In this document: positions 46,044 to 55,676 of the stretch, piece by piece
Layout of the letters: the number at the start of each line of letters is the position of its first letter
Position numbering within the stretch: position 1 is the stretch's first letter
Assembly (NCBI RefSeq): GCF_029338315.1
Contig: NZ_CP119794.1
Coordinates: 2,666,001 to 2,730,000 of the forward strand
Direction of reading: 5' to 3'
DNA: 64,000 bases
DNA from: Haloarcula regularis
Lineage (GTDB): Archaea; Halobacteriota; Halobacteria; Halobacteriales; Haloarculaceae
Position numbers and translations under genes: made by a program
Notes under the pieces: model-generated
Databases searched by the model: none
Told to the model about the DNA's origin: nothing
What the model saw: the letters and a program-made list of their open reading frames with translations, nothing else

Positions 46044-47652
46044 CTACGTCACGGTGTATCGCCGATAGCGTCGAACGGCGTATCTGTACGAACCGTACGA
46101 CACTCCGACAGTCAGCAACAGATACAGACCGAAGCCGATGCCGAACACAGGTGTCAGACTCAGGTTCCCGGTGACCGCGAACCAGGTCACGACCAGTCCG
46201 AGTGCCGTTCCACCACCGACGACGAACAGATACGTCACCATCACGAGCGTCGAGGGGACGACCGATTCGGTCCCCCAGAACGCTCGCTCCTCGTAGATGG
46301 GATACGCCGAACCGAGCCCGACAGCGAACATCGACGCGGTGAGACACATTCCAGCCCCGCCACCCCGAACGCGAGGGCGTCCAGCGGTCGCGTACGGAGG
46401 CCTATCGAGGCCAGCGGCACGAGCACGGCGACCGGAATGCCGACGGCGACGCCAGCGAATAACCGCCCTCTCGTAATGGTTCGAGGACTCGTCTCGGTGA
46501 GCAACAACAGGGGCATTTGGGGTCGGTCGTCGCCGAGCGGGTTCAATCCGAAGGCCGCACCCGCGAGGTACGTCCCGAGGCCGACGCCAGTGCCCGCAAT
46601 CAGTGGCCCGATAGCGTCACCCGACGACTGCACGACAGTCGTCCCGAGCGGCCCGATGAAAAAGAGGGCCATCACGAGATGGCTGAGCGTCTGTGGGTGG
46701 CGTCGGGCGCGGACGAGAATTCCCCACGCGATGCGGCCGGATTGGGTCCACGCGAACGGCCGCGGGGCGGAGAATCCGCCGGTCGATGTTCGTGTCTGCC
46801 GCGCTCCGTTCCGGTTCGGGGTCTCAGTGAACCAGAACACTGATGCCTGCTTCGTTGCGACGGTCAGTCCGACGGGCGTGAGCGCGAGTAGCGCGATGGC
46901 CACCGCTATCGAACGAACCGATGTCGGTTGTGCGAGTGGCGTTCCCGCGAAGGCAAGCGCCACGTACTCGACCATGGGACCGAACGTGAACGTCGAGGCT
47001 AATCCTCGGACCGCTCCCCCTCCCTCAACCAGTGCCGACCGACGAACTGCGAGACGACGACGAAGCCGAGTAGCAGGAGTATCCCGAGTCCCCTCAGGAC
47101 GCGACGGACGCCAGGTAACCGTCGTAACACCCGCAACACGCCGATGCCAATTGCGTACCCCCACACTGCGCTCGATACGATGATCGGAAGTGCGACGACG
47201 CCACTTGTGACAAGCAGCACCGGTGTACCGAGCCCGAGTGCAAACGCGGTGACGAACGCCCCCACTGGAATCCCGAACCACAACAGCAACCGCCCGACCT
47301 CTGCAGTGATGAGACCGACGACCACTGCTCGCGGATGGACCGTCGTCAGGACCAATTCTTCGGATTCGATACGCCCGATGCGTTCGAGCGTTCTGAGCGT
47401 TGCCAGAAGCAAAACCATCACTGGGACGGCAGTCGCGGCGGGACCGAAAAACGGAATGGCGGTTACAGAGCGAGCCGTTCGACCGAATACGTACGCCGCG
47501 GGGAGCGCAAAGAGGAGGCTCCCGCCGAAGAACAGTACGACGAACACGAGTCCGATGAGGCGGCGTGTATCTCCGAGGTATCCTCGCAGGCTTCGGACGA
47601 ACTCGGCACGACCGATTCTGAGTCCGTGGCGGACATCCCCTCGGAAGTTCAT
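46044..47652 (-). CDS. ABC-2-type exporter permease, two frameshifts
   Basis: About 536 residues after repair, with some twelve hydrophobic segments. It begins MNFRGDVRHGLRIGRAEFVRS at ATG 47652. The first break is a missing G in a five-base run (C5 at 47016-47020 on the plus strand): the repaired junction HWLREGGAVRGLASTF joins the part with GPMVEYVALAFAGTPLAQ. The second is a missing base near 46350: FGVAGLGMCLTASMFAVGL continues to the stop at 46044. Its start overlaps the ATPase stop by four bases, so the two encode one transporter. Haloarchaeal ABC permease of unknown cargo. Confidence 0.8.
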
Positions 47653-48425
47653 GCTCCCTCACGGGCCGCGTCAGCATCGGTTTCGCTCGTGACCGCGAGG
47701 AAAGCATCTTCAAGCGAGCCGTCCTCGTCGGTCTCTGCGCGGGACTGCAGCTCCGACGGCGTCCCTTCGGCGACCAGTCGGCCGTCGAACAGCACGCCGA
47801 CCTCGTCGGCAACCGCCTCGACGACCGGAAGGATATGTGTCGAGAGGAAGACGGTCGTTCCCGCGTCGGCGAAGTCGGTAATCGACTCGCGGATGGTCCG
47901 TGCCGCACGGGGATCCAGGCCCGACGTCGGCTCGTCGAGGAATAGAACGTCCGGGTCGTGCAGGACGCTCTGGACGAACGCGGTCTTCTGTCGCATTCCC
48001 TTCGAGTACGCGTCGATTCGTTTGTCGGCGTCGTCGGTCAGGTCGAACGCGTCCAGATACTCGTCGATGCGCTCCCGGGCGGTGGCGCGCGGAATGTCTC
48101 GGAGGTCGGCGACGTACTCGAGCTGCTCGCGAGCGCTGAACTCGTCGTAGAGGGGCGGTTCCTCGGGGAGATAGCCGACGTGTGGCGCGAGTTCGCCTCG
48201 GTCGGCGACGTCCACACCGCAGACGCGAACGGAGCCACTAGTGGGCTGTGTGAGTCCCGTCAGGAGCCGCATCGTCGTCGTCTTCCCCGCGCCGTTCGGC
48301 CCGAGAAACCCGTAGACGGTGCCGGTCGGAATCGAGAGCGATACACTGTCGAGCGCGATCTCGGAACCGTACGTCTTCCGGAGGTCTGTCGTCTGAATGG
48401 CGAGGTCGATGTCGGTGGAGGGCAT
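47649..48425 (-). CDS. ABC exporter ATP-binding protein
   Basis: 258 residues. Walker A GPNGAGKTT, the Q-loop segment VGYLPEEPPLYDEFSAREQL, signature-like YSKGMRQK, Walker B VLFLDEPTSGLDP, and FLSTHILPVVE. The AYSKGMRQK wording and C-terminal LEDAFLAVTSE are of the CcmA/NatA exporter type with ABC-2 permeases. Co-translated with the permease at 46044-47652 (ATGA overlap). Intact. Confidence 0.9.
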   Translation of the reverse strand: MPSTDIDLAIQTTDLRKTYGSEIALDSVSLSIPTGTVYGFLGPNGAGKTTTMRLLTGLTQPTSGSVRVCGVDVADRGELAPHVGYLPEEPPLYDEFSAREQLEYVADLRDIPRATARERIDEYLDAFDLTDDADKRIDAYSKGMRQKTAFVQSVLHDPDVLFLDEPTSGLDPRAARTIRESITDFADAGTTVFLSTHILPVVEAVADEVGVLFDGRLVAEGTPSELQSRAETDEDGSLEDAFLAVTSETDADAAREGA

Positions 48426-48517
48426 CGAGGATACGACCCACTTGTACGGACGGACCTCTAATCGTTACGGAGGACGTGTTCTGAGACAAACACCCGTTGT
48501 GTCTGGCACCCAGAGCC

Positions 48518-48946
48518 TCACCGGCCGCGTTCGAGTTCGCGGTCGATGGCGTCTAGTTCCTCGTCTTCGAGGGCTGCAACTGGGTCGGCACACAGGGCAC
48601 AGAGAATCACCCGTGTCGTCGAGAGGCGAACGAGCGGGACGCCGAGGAACACGAGTTCCCGATGCGTGATGCGGCGCTGGCCAGGCCCGTCCCGGTCGGT
48701 ACAGGATTCACAGGCCGCTGTCTCGGAGAGTTGTATCTGTTCGGACTCCGTCCGCTCGAACACGCCCGACGCGATCCGTGGATAGGGTGACGGCGACCCA
48801 GCAAGAATCTGGGAGCCCACGTATCCGAGGCCGAGAAGCAGCGCGAGCGCCAGCGGGAGCAGGAGGAACCCGGAGACGCGCGCCATCGCCACTACCAACC
48901 CGAAGGTGAGGGCGACGGCCGCAGCGGTCTTGACGTAGTGTCCCAT
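48518..48946 (-). CDS. Membrane protein with two cysteine pairs, unknown function
   Basis: 142 residues from ATG 48946 (MGHYVKTAAAVALTFGLVV); the frame is open to a GTG at 49051 but that would overlap the SPFH gene by 86 bases. Two hydrophobic segments (about 6-24 and 28-46) are followed by a soluble part with CESC and CALC, a probable zinc site made from two knuckles. Placed 19 bases after the SPFH gene on the same strand, so likely co-transcribed. Confidence 0.6.
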   Translation of the reverse strand: MGHYVKTAAAVALTFGLVVAMARVSGFLLLPLALALLLGLGYVGSQILAGSPSPYPRIASGVFERTESEQIQLSETAACESCTDRDGPGQRRITHRELVFLGVPLVRLSTTRVILCALCADPVAALEDEELDAIDRELERGR

Positions 48947-48965
48947 CTCGAAACTCTCCTGCCAG

Positions 48966-49897
48966 TCACCGATCAGGTCGAGTTCTCGTTCCCGGACGGC
49001 GTCCCGGTCGGGGACTGGTGTCGTCAGACACGTCCCGCGTGAGAGTGACACCGCCCTCAGCCGGGACGTAGATCGTGTTCTCGTTCTCTCGGAGCGCCTC
49101 GATGTAACGCAGGTCGAGTACCTCGGGATTCTGGCGAAGGGCCTCGCCTTTGATGCGAATCTGTTCGGCCTCGGCCTCGGCTTCGATGACCTGTCGCTGT
49201 TTGTTCTTCTCGGCGACCTGGATCTCGTACTCCGCTTCCTCGATCTTCTGTTGTTTGACCTTCTTCTGTTCGATGGATCTCGCGTACTCGGTGGGGAGCC
49301 GGACGTTGCGAATCTGGACGCTCTCGATGACGATGCCGCTCCCGTCCGTCTCGTTTTTGAGTGCCCCTTCGACTGCGAGTTTGAGGCGAGTCTGTCCTTC
49401 TCCGGTGTAGATGTCTGTCACGTCGATGTTGCCGCCTTCGGTCCGCAATACTGACCGAACCGTCGGGCGGATGAGGCGCGTCTCCGCGGTCGGCAGGTCG
49501 CGGTACTCCTCGTGGAACCGTGGGGCGTCGCGGGGTGTGACGCGGTAGCGGACGGTCACATCGACGTCGACGTGCAGACCATCCTGCGTGAGAACGCGCA
49601 CCGAATCGTCCTGGTTCGCGTTGTCTCCTTCACCGCTTTGGTGACTCATCGTGTAGGTCTGGGGCCGCGTCGGGATACTGACGGTCCCTTCGACGATGGG
49701 CGTGATGAAGTGCCAGCCGGGTTCGAGGACCATGCCCGTCACTGCACCCTGGTTCTTGACGACTTTCACCGTCCCTTCGTTGACGCCTTCGAACGCCATC
49801 ACCCCGCCGATCAGCGCGACGAAAGGAGGAGTACGAGACCAATTACTGTGGCGGACATGGTGATACCGCCGATGTCGAGTGGAGGGTCACTGCTCAT
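48966..49897 (-). CDS. SPFH/Band 7 (prohibitin/stomatin-like) membrane protein, frameshifted
   Basis: About 310 residues after repair. The true start is ATG 49897: MSSDPPLDIGGITMSATVIG followed by the membrane anchor. A missing base in an AAA run at 49822-49824 (TTT on the coding strand) breaks LLLFVALIGGVMAFEG. Band 7 domain: NEGTVKVVKNQGAVTGMVLEPG, HFITPIVEGT, VRVLTQDGLHVDVDVTVRYRV, then an alanine/glutamate-rich coiled coil QQKIEEAEYEIQVAEKNKQRQ typical of prohibitins. Membrane scaffold protein. No NfeD or protease partner is adjacent. Confidence 0.85.
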
Positions 49898-50133
49898 TGC
49901 TTTTTGAGGTGCGAATCTCCGACATATAATTCTGATTACTTACTCAAACTAACTGAATATACCCCTGCAACTTCCGTTCCCAGAACGAGCGGTAGTTCGC
50001 GTCCTGTTCGTCCACCGAACCGGGCTTTCTGGACCGCGGCCGTTCTCGACGGCCGGGCTTCCAATCCCCGTGATTTTCTGCTTCGAGCGACAAATTCTCC
50101 ACGCCGAGGGAGTGCCCGTGTTCGGGTCAGAAA

Positions 50134-50637
50134 TCAGCCGCTGCGGTACTGTTTCAGCGTCGCCGCACTGCCAAGCAGCGTCAACACCACCCCGATCCCC
50201 ACCGCTATTAACGGGGCGCTGGAAGATTCGTTCTGCAGAAACGCGTTCCCCGGGTCGTCAGGGTCTACGTATGCTGTGATCTCCTGGCCGGTCTCGTACT
50301 TCTGGACGGCCGTTTCAGCCGCCGACCGTGTCTCGAAATTCGGCGGGATGTCAGCCGGGTAGAGATTCGTTCCCGTGTGGGACTGCCCTCGATATGTGTA
50401 CGTGAATCTAACACGTGGCTCGTAACTAACCGAGGTGCTCGAAGAGCTACCCGAGACCGGCTCGACACCCACTTCGGTGATCGTCGCCTCGACCTCGACC
50501 GAGTCTCTTATCGAATCAGATTGTTGAACGTAGTCGAACGCCCCGTAGCCCGTGAGACAGAGGCCGACGAGGAGGAAGGCTACCGAACCGCGAAGCGTCT
50601 CTGGACCGTTGACACTGAGGCCAGAACTGTCGGACAT
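50134..50637 (-). CDS. DUF3592-type membrane protein
   Basis: 167 residues from ATG 50637 (MSDSSGLSVNGPETLRG). A hydrophobic segment near 17-37 and another at about 147-163 flank a domain with EVEATITEVGVEPVSG, VSYEPRVRFTYTYRGQ and YVDPDDPGNAFLQ, the usual DUF3592 pattern in which PGxAFL is conserved. Function unknown. Confidence 0.75.
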   Translation of the reverse strand: MSDSSGLSVNGPETLRGSVAFLLVGLCLTGYGAFDYVQQSDSIRDSVEVEATITEVGVEPVSGSSSSTSVSYEPRVRFTYTYRGQSHTGTNLYPADIPPNFETRSAAETAVQKYETGQEITAYVDPDDPGNAFLQNESSSAPLIAVGIGVVLTLLGSAATLKQYRSG

Positions 50638-50859
50638 ATTACCGTCCACCCGTACTCGGTTGTGTGGTGAGCGAACGAGACTGTTGGAGGGCTCTCGTCA
50701 TTCGGCAGATGGTTCTCATCGAGAGATAAATATGCTGTGAACAATCTATAGAACGGGAACAGAGCTCACACTGAAACTCGACACCGGTCTGCATTAAATA
50801 AGGCCATACGACAACTCATTTCAGCAGACATAATTACCAAGGAGGAGGGGATTCGCAAG

Positions 50860-51510
50860 ATGCCCTCCACACAAGAGATCGACCGGCCACAGGAGGCAGT
50901 TGATGTCGCAAAGCGATACCTCAGACGCGAACGTCCACTCAGTGCACTCGTCGTCGTGCTCGTCGCGTCTGTGTTCCTCGGGACATTCCTAGCGACATCA
51001 CTGTTGCCAGCGCTCGTCGTCGGGGTACTCTTGGTCCTCATCGCCCGCGCACCACTCATTCAGTCCCACGGGACGGCTCGCCTCCTAACTAAGGACACGC
51101 CGGACGTGGTCGTCGATGCGTTCGCCGGGCCGACACCGCCAGTACTCGCGTTTCAGTGGGGAATCGCTGATGAAATCACCGCAAGCGAGAACACGGTAAT
51201 GTACCGTATCCCCTATTTCTTCGGCCTGCGCTCCGTCGAGTCGATAGTCCGCTCACAAACAGAGACCACACCAAGTGGCGCTCGTCACGTCGAGTTGGAG
51301 GTCACTGTAAACGGGCAGCCCTGGGCGACGTACACGGCAATTATCAGTACGGACGACGGCCAGACCAGTGTCGATATCGAGTACACATCGAACCGGCGTT
51401 TCGGACTACGACGCATTCCGCAGCAGATCGTCGCAGAACGCTACCGCAATGACGCACTCACAGCCCAGGGTTACACCGTCGTTGAACGCGACACCAACTT
51501 TGGCATTTGA
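50860..51510 (+). CDS. Haloarchaeal membrane protein, unknown function
   Basis: 216 residues from ATG 50860 behind GGAGGGG. Two adjacent hydrophobic segments at about 28-64 (SALVVVLVASVFLG, LLPALVVGVLLVLIA), then a soluble acidic domain of 150 residues with GADEITASENTVMY-like GIADEITASENTVMYRI and ending RYRNDALTAQGYTVVERD. No recognised family. Confidence 0.7.
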   Translation: MPSTQEIDRPQEAVDVAKRYLRRERPLSALVVVLVASVFLGTFLATSLLPALVVGVLLVLIARAPLIQSHGTARLLTKDTPDVVVDAFAGPTPPVLAFQWGIADEITASENTVMYRIPYFFGLRSVESIVRSQTETTPSGARHVELEVTVNGQPWATYTAIISTDDGQTSVDIEYTSNRRFGLRRIPQQIVAERYRNDALTAQGYTVVERDTNFGI

Positions 51511-51576
51511 GAGACCTGGCTCTGTTGCCCCCAGAAGGGGACAATACTGGAGTGCAAGATACAGTGGTGAAAGGTA

Positions 51577-51771
51577 TCACTCCAGTGTTTCAGAGAACAC
51601 TCCTGTTAGCACGACGGCGGTACCCGCCAGTCCGAACAGGAACCCCATCAGCGGATACGGATACACTCCCTCGAAGAACACGACGAGAAGCAACCCGACG
51701 AGCGTCATCTGTACACCGAGGATCCCGGACTCTACTGTATTCACAGCGACATTGGTTCGTCGAAGCTTCAA
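51577..51771 (-). CDS. Small two-helix membrane protein (possible)
   Basis: 64 residues from a TTG start (51771). Two hydrophobic stretches, VQMTLVGLLLVVFFEGVYPY and GFLFGLAGTAVVLTGV, with a turn between. No ATG gives a full protein. It is opposite in strand to neighbours and rather A+T-rich at the start; moderate support. Confidence 0.45.
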   Translation of the reverse strand: MKLRRTNVAVNTVESGILGVQMTLVGLLLVVFFEGVYPYPLMGFLFGLAGTAVVLTGVFSETLE

Positions 51772-51992
51772 AATGCTTCGGCCAATACGCAGACTTACTG
51801 AGTAGTGGATCCACCAGTGAGTAGACGGAAGAAACGAATCCGTCTCACTGACCCCTATCTGTCTCGCGGGCCATACCCGTCACCAGCAGAGGATTCCAAC
51901 GGAATCTGGCCATTTCCGACCACCGTAGCGAATCCAATAACGAGTGCCCCAGCACCCTTAGAATTACCACTCGTGGACATACAGCATATCTT

Positions 51993-52463
51993 GTGCCCTC
52001 CAGACGTGAACTGATTACGGGTGTCGCTGGCATCTTGAGCGTGACCGCTGGCTGTCTCGGTAACGAGGAGTTCATCGCTCGGTGTTCCAGTCGCGGAGTG
52101 GGTAGCGGCTCGCAACACCTCCGTGAGATCGCCCCGATAGAAGGTGACGAACAGATCGCTCTCGGCATACTGGTCTCTGAGGAGGCTGTTTCCGGTGAAC
52201 TGTATCACACGGTCAGGATACGAGATAGTGACGACACGCTCGTTGCTTCGGTACCGCTCATGAATGATCGTGGGATGAGCAGTCTCGACCCCGAAGACTA
52301 TCCGGTATTCGGATCCAGCAGTGGCGAACTATACGCGGTACCGCTGGGTCCACCACCGGTTCATGGTGAGTACACGGTCTCGCTGATGAGTTCGGAGGGT
52401 GAGCAAATCGCAACCACGAGTCTCCGGTTCAATTGCTACGCGGAGGACGGAACGCTCCCGTAA
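51993..52463 (+). CDS. Twin-arginine lipoprotein, unknown function
   Basis: 156 residues from GTG 51993. The start is a compact signal peptide: SRRELITGVAGIL then TAGC lipobox (Cys21). The mature part has a beta-sandwich pattern: ELYHTVRIRDSDDTLVAS, GEYTVSLMSSEGEQIATTSL. No family recognised; haloarchaeal genomes have many such lipoproteins. Confidence 0.65.
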   Translation: MPSRRELITGVAGILSVTAGCLGNEEFIARCSSRGVGSGSQHLREIAPIEGDEQIALGILVSEEAVSGELYHTVRIRDSDDTLVASVPLMNDRGMSSLDPEDYPVFGSSSGELYAVPLGPPPVHGEYTVSLMSSEGEQIATTSLRFNCYAEDGTLP

Positions 52464-53177
52464 CTGAGACTGATCGGTCGCAACAAGATGATCCTGTGCT
52501 GTATTCACGCTCGATATCGGTCCCGCCAGTACTGACAGATCCCGAGTGAGATCTGGAATCGGTGCTGCTTACAGCGCACACATCTCGCATCGAGATGGGC
52601 TTGCGATCTCAGGCGATCCTGTTGGCCGATCCGGATGTCCGAACCCGGTATCAGGCGATCAAACCCTTGTCGATAATGACCGCCTGCGATGGACGATGAA
52701 CGACCTGGACCGATATCTCACTCCCCTGTGTCAATTCACAACCCGATTTTGCTATCCGGAATATGATGATGTCACCAGCGGTGTACTGGCCGCCCTGTAA
52801 AAGCGCACCACCGTCATTTACCCCGTCTACGTGATTGTCGATCGTATTCAACGAACTCTCGTCGAAATATCATCGCCCTCGATCTGACCATCCGATTGGC
52901 GGACCGCATTGTACGATCCTGCTGGAGGGTTGACGATTCGTCCCTGTCTTGTTCCTGCCTCACATTCTGCCCTCACTGCGATCTCGATATCCGAGATTGC
53001 GACGGATTCACCGTCGACATGTGTCAGTTTGACGACGCCACCGCTGTTTCCATCCTGGGGGATAAATGCACCACTTGACTGAGCGACGTTCGGTGCAGGC
53101 TCATCGAGATCTTCGGTGAACCCAAGGACAAACACGGATATCGCTGCGGCTAATATAACGACGACTGCGATCAGTAG

Positions 53178-53185
53178 AATAATTG
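53178..53185. repeat. Left target-site duplication of the IS
   Basis: AATAATTG immediately left of the IS; the identical octamer follows its right end at 54121-54128. The 8-base length and A/T-rich, TTG-ending target agree with what is known for ISH1 (target AGTTATTG in the bacterio-opsin gene). Confidence 0.85.
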
Positions 53186-54120
53186 GGCTCTGGTGAATCG
53201 CTGTATAGCGCCGGTTTCGACCGTTAGAACTAGGAGTATGAAGCGGGAAACCGCCGATGATCCATGTCGAAGATCTCCCGCTTCACAAAGAAAGCGGTCC
53301 AGTTAGCTAATGCTGTTGGTGAGCGAGGCGAAGTCGCCGCCCCCGAAGGGGGTGGCGGCTTCGCCGAGTATGCGGTGGTGTCGCTGCACTGTCTGCGGGT
53401 TTACCTGGAAAAATCCTACCGAGAGGCACTTGATTTGCTGAGCGAGATGCCACAAATACTCGGGGAGATCGGCCTCGACGCGGCCGATCTCCCCGACCAT
53501 TCCACGCTAGTCAAGTGGTTTGACAGAATTAAGACAGCACTCTGGCGAGTGCTGCTGCGCCTGTCGGCGCAGCTGCACGACCCGAGCGGTCACGCCGCCA
53601 TCGACGCGACGTTCTTCGACCGCGAAAACGCTAGCAAGCACTACTGCCGACGGACGAATTACCGCGTCCAGACGCTCAAAACAACTGCTCTCGTGGACAC
53701 AGAAAGCCAAGCAATTCTGGACGTTCACTGTACGACCGAGAAACGTCACGACACACAGCTCGGCTGGCAGGTCGCCCGCCGCAATGCGGGCGACCTCGCC
53801 AGCCTCGCTGCCGACAAAGGCTATGACTGGATGGATTTACGCGAGAAACTCCGCGAAGAGGGCGTAAGACCGCTGATTAAACATCGAGAGTTCCGGCCCA
53901 TCGATCACGCGCACAACGCGCGGATCGATGGGCCTCGATACCGCCAGAGAGCGATGTGTGAGACCGTTTTCTCGACGATCAAGCGCACGCTCGGCGACGC
54001 TGTGCGTGCGCGAAATTGGTACGGTGAATTTCGTGAACTCGTTTTGATGTGTGTCGTTCACAACATCAAGCAGTCTCTGAAACCGTGAAATCAAGCTACG
54101 TCTGGCGATTCACCACGGCC
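53186..54120 (+). mobile_element. Complete IS5-family (ISH1-like) insertion sequence, 935 bp
   Basis: Left terminal repeat GGCTCTGGTGAATCGC (53186-53201) and right terminal repeat GCGATTCACCACGGCC (54105-54120) are inverted copies with 14 of 16 bases matching. An 8-base direct repeat AATAATTG flanks the element. One transposase gene (53264-54088) fills it. All parts of an active element are intact. It has inserted in the signal-peptide region of a pilin gene. Confidence 0.92.
53264..54088 (+). CDS. IS5-family transposase (ISH1 group)
   Basis: 274 residues, complete. DDE catalytic residues are Asp114 (AAIDATFFDRE), Asp184 (LAADKGYDWMD) and Glu233 (RAMCETVFSTIKR), the last with the R-x-x-x-E spacing of the family. 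N-terminal helix-turn-helix region includes SYREALDLLSEM and LPDHSTLVKWFDR. Frame, length and terminal repeats are intact, so the element is possibly mobile. Confidence 0.93.
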   Translation: MSKISRFTKKAVQLANAVGERGEVAAPEGGGGFAEYAVVSLHCLRVYLEKSYREALDLLSEMPQILGEIGLDAADLPDHSTLVKWFDRIKTALWRVLLRLSAQLHDPSGHAAIDATFFDRENASKHYCRRTNYRVQTLKTTALVDTESQAILDVHCTTEKRHDTQLGWQVARRNAGDLASLAADKGYDWMDLREKLREEGVRPLIKHREFRPIDHAHNARIDGPRYRQRAMCETVFSTIKRTLGDAVRARNWYGEFRELVLMCVVHNIKQSLKP

Positions 54121-54128
54121 AATAATTG
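54121..54128. repeat. Right target-site duplication of the IS
   Basis: AATAATTG, identical to 53178-53185. Read on the minus strand it is the CAATTATT coding for part of the pilin hydrophobic segment, so each copy belongs to the split gene. Confidence 0.85.
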
Positions 54129-54156
54129 CTATAACGGGCGAGACGGCACGGTCCAT

Positions 54157-54515
54157 CTCTATAATTTGGTTTTGTGATGTGGCGGAATAAAGTGTCGCCT
54201 CTCACTTTGTACCTCGCTGTTGACGACACTCTCTGTCTCGGTTACGCTGCTTCTGACTGGGTGTTGTGAGCTCGTTCAGACAGGGTAAATCGAGAGCGCG
54301 TACGGTGCAAACGCTTTTCCGCAAGAGATCTACCAGCCCACAGAATGGACAACGTGTCTACTGAGCGAGTGTCCGCCGATCTCGAACTCACTCGCGGGCT
54401 TACGATCCAGATGCTAGCAATCGGCACGCTGGGGATGCTCGTCGGGTGGACACTCTCCAGGGGCCACTCCCAGGTCACCACCGGGAGCGCAGTGCCGTCT
54501 CAATCTCTCCTGGCG
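54157..54515. other. Region between pilin start and IS remnant; possible gene fragment
   Basis: About 360 bases. The first part (54157-54240) is A+T-rich, the likely pilin promoter. From 54345 a plus-strand frame (MDNVSTERVSADLELTRG, then a hydrophobic stretch IQMLAIGTLGMLVGW) runs into the IS remnant at 54516, so it may be a truncated gene. Too short to identify. Confidence 0.35.
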
Positions 54516-54616
54516 TACGGTGAATACCGTGATCTCGTTCTGATTGGCCCCGTTCACGACATCAAGCAGTCTCCGAACCCGTGTAATCAATCCACGGCTG
54601 GCGATCCACCACGGCC
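54516..54616 (+). mobile_element. Truncated 3'-end remnant of a second copy of the IS
   Basis: The sequence TACGGTGAATACCGTGATCT to GGCGATCCACCACGGCC aligns throughout with the last about 100 bases of the intact IS (54020-54120), coding YGEYRDLVLIGPVHDIKQS against YGEFRELVLMCVVHNIKQS, and ending at the same terminal repeat. It has many substitutions, so it is an older insertion, deleted at its 5' side. Confidence 0.8.
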
Positions 54617-54641
54617 CGACTCTCAGATGAGTTCCGAACTC

Positions 54642-55676
54642 CTACAAGACGACGACCTTTCCGGTAGCACGACCCGCTTCGAGATACTGAAGGGCCGCTG
54701 GCGTCTCGTCCAAGCGATACCGTCGATCGATGACGGGCTCTACATCACCGGATTCCATGAGGCCAATCACGAATTCTAGATCGTCCCGGTCGGGGTTGAG
54801 CATGAACGTCTGGAACTGCGTTCTGCCCGTCATCGAGAGGACTGGGCCCGCGAGTAGTGTGGTCACGAATCGTCGCGTGGGCCCCCCGACGAAGACGTAC
54901 CGTCCCGACGGACGAAGCGCACGTGCGTAGTCTCTCATCGAATGTGATCCCGCCGCGTCCAGGATAAGGTCGTACTGCGTCCCAGATTCCGTGAAATCCT
55001 CTTTCCTGTAATCGATGACGTGATCCGCTCCGATCGAACGAACAGTATCCATCTTCTCAGTGCTACACACCGCCGTGACCGCTGCGCCGAGGAACTTGGC
55101 GATCTGCACGGCGAAGGTTCCCACGCCTCCCGACGCGCCGTTGATCAGGACGGTTTCGCCTGCCTGGAGCTTCCCAGCGTCTCGAAGCGCTTGGAGGGCG
55201 GCGACACCCGCTGTCGGGGCCGCCGCTGCCGCTTCGAACGAGACTGTGGCCGGCTTCCGGACGACTGCGGTAACTGGCACGCGGACGTACTCGGCGAACC
55301 CGCCGAACCCACTCTTGGAGAGGTCGGCGATAACCTCGTCACCAGGTCGGAAGTCGACGACGTTCTTGCCGACGGCCTCGACTCGTCCTGCGATATCGAC
55401 TCCCAAAATCGGGAACCGCGGTCGCCGGTAACCGCCGTACACGAGGCGGACGAGAAACGGCGTTCCGCGCAGCAGGTGCCAATCACCTGCGTTGACCGAC
55501 CGGGCCATCACCTGAACCAACACTTCGTCGTCGTCCGACGTGGGTCGTTCGACTTCGTCAAGCCTGAGCACCTCGGGCCCTCCGTATTCCGAATAGACGA
55601 CTGCAGTCATCGTGGTCGGTTCGTGACCAGTCGTCGGCGAGTGCCGCGTTCCGGGCCGCTGTTTCGTCGTCGCCAT
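54642..55676 (-). CDS. NAD(P)-dependent quinone oxidoreductase-like MDR protein
   Basis: 344 residues from ATG 55676, overlapping the stop of the gene upstream. Medium-chain reductase without the structural zinc cysteines: SVNAGDWHLLRGTPF, LGVDIAGRVEAVG, DLSKSGFGGFAEYV, NAD(P) motif GASGGVGTFAVQIAKF, GADHVIDYRKEDF, and EAGRATGKVVVL at the end, all typical of the quinone-reductase (ZADH/QOR) group. Reduces quinones or enones. Co-translated with a DUF4386 membrane protein, a pairing seen in haloarchaea. Confidence 0.87.
   Translation of the reverse strand: MATTKQRPGTRHSPTTGHEPTTMTAVVYSEYGGPEVLRLDEVERPTSDDDEVLVQVMARSVNAGDWHLLRGTPFLVRLVYGGYRRPRFPILGVDIAGRVEAVGKNVVDFRPGDEVIADLSKSGFGGFAEYVRVPVTAVVRKPATVSFEAAAAAPTAGVAALQALRDAGKLQAGETVLINGASGGVGTFAVQIAKFLGAAVTAVCSTEKMDTVRSIGADHVIDYRKEDFTESGTQYDLILDAAGSHSMRDYARALRPSGRYVFVGGPTRRFVTTLLAGPVLSMTGRTQFQTFMLNPDRDDLEFVIGLMESGDVEPVIDRRYRLDETPAALQYLEAGRATGKVVVL

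Larger units (their letters stand above)
52651..54156 (-). pseudogene. Archaeal type IV pilin gene interrupted by an insertion sequence
   Basis: The 5' end is at 54156 on the right of the IS: MDRAVSPVIAII (54156-54121), the class III pilin signal with AVSP after the cleavage site. Removing the IS and one 8-base duplication joins this in frame to LLIAVVVILAAAISVFVLGF (from 53177 down) and to the pilin body (DGNSGGVVKLTHVDGESVAI, GDIIIFRIAKSGCELTQGS) with stop at 52651. The join gives the expected hydrophobic pilin helix exactly. A further missing base at an AAA run (52865-52867) breaks IEGDDIFDESSLNTIDNH; restoring it gives about 187 residues. The IS must abolish the protein. Confidence 0.85.
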
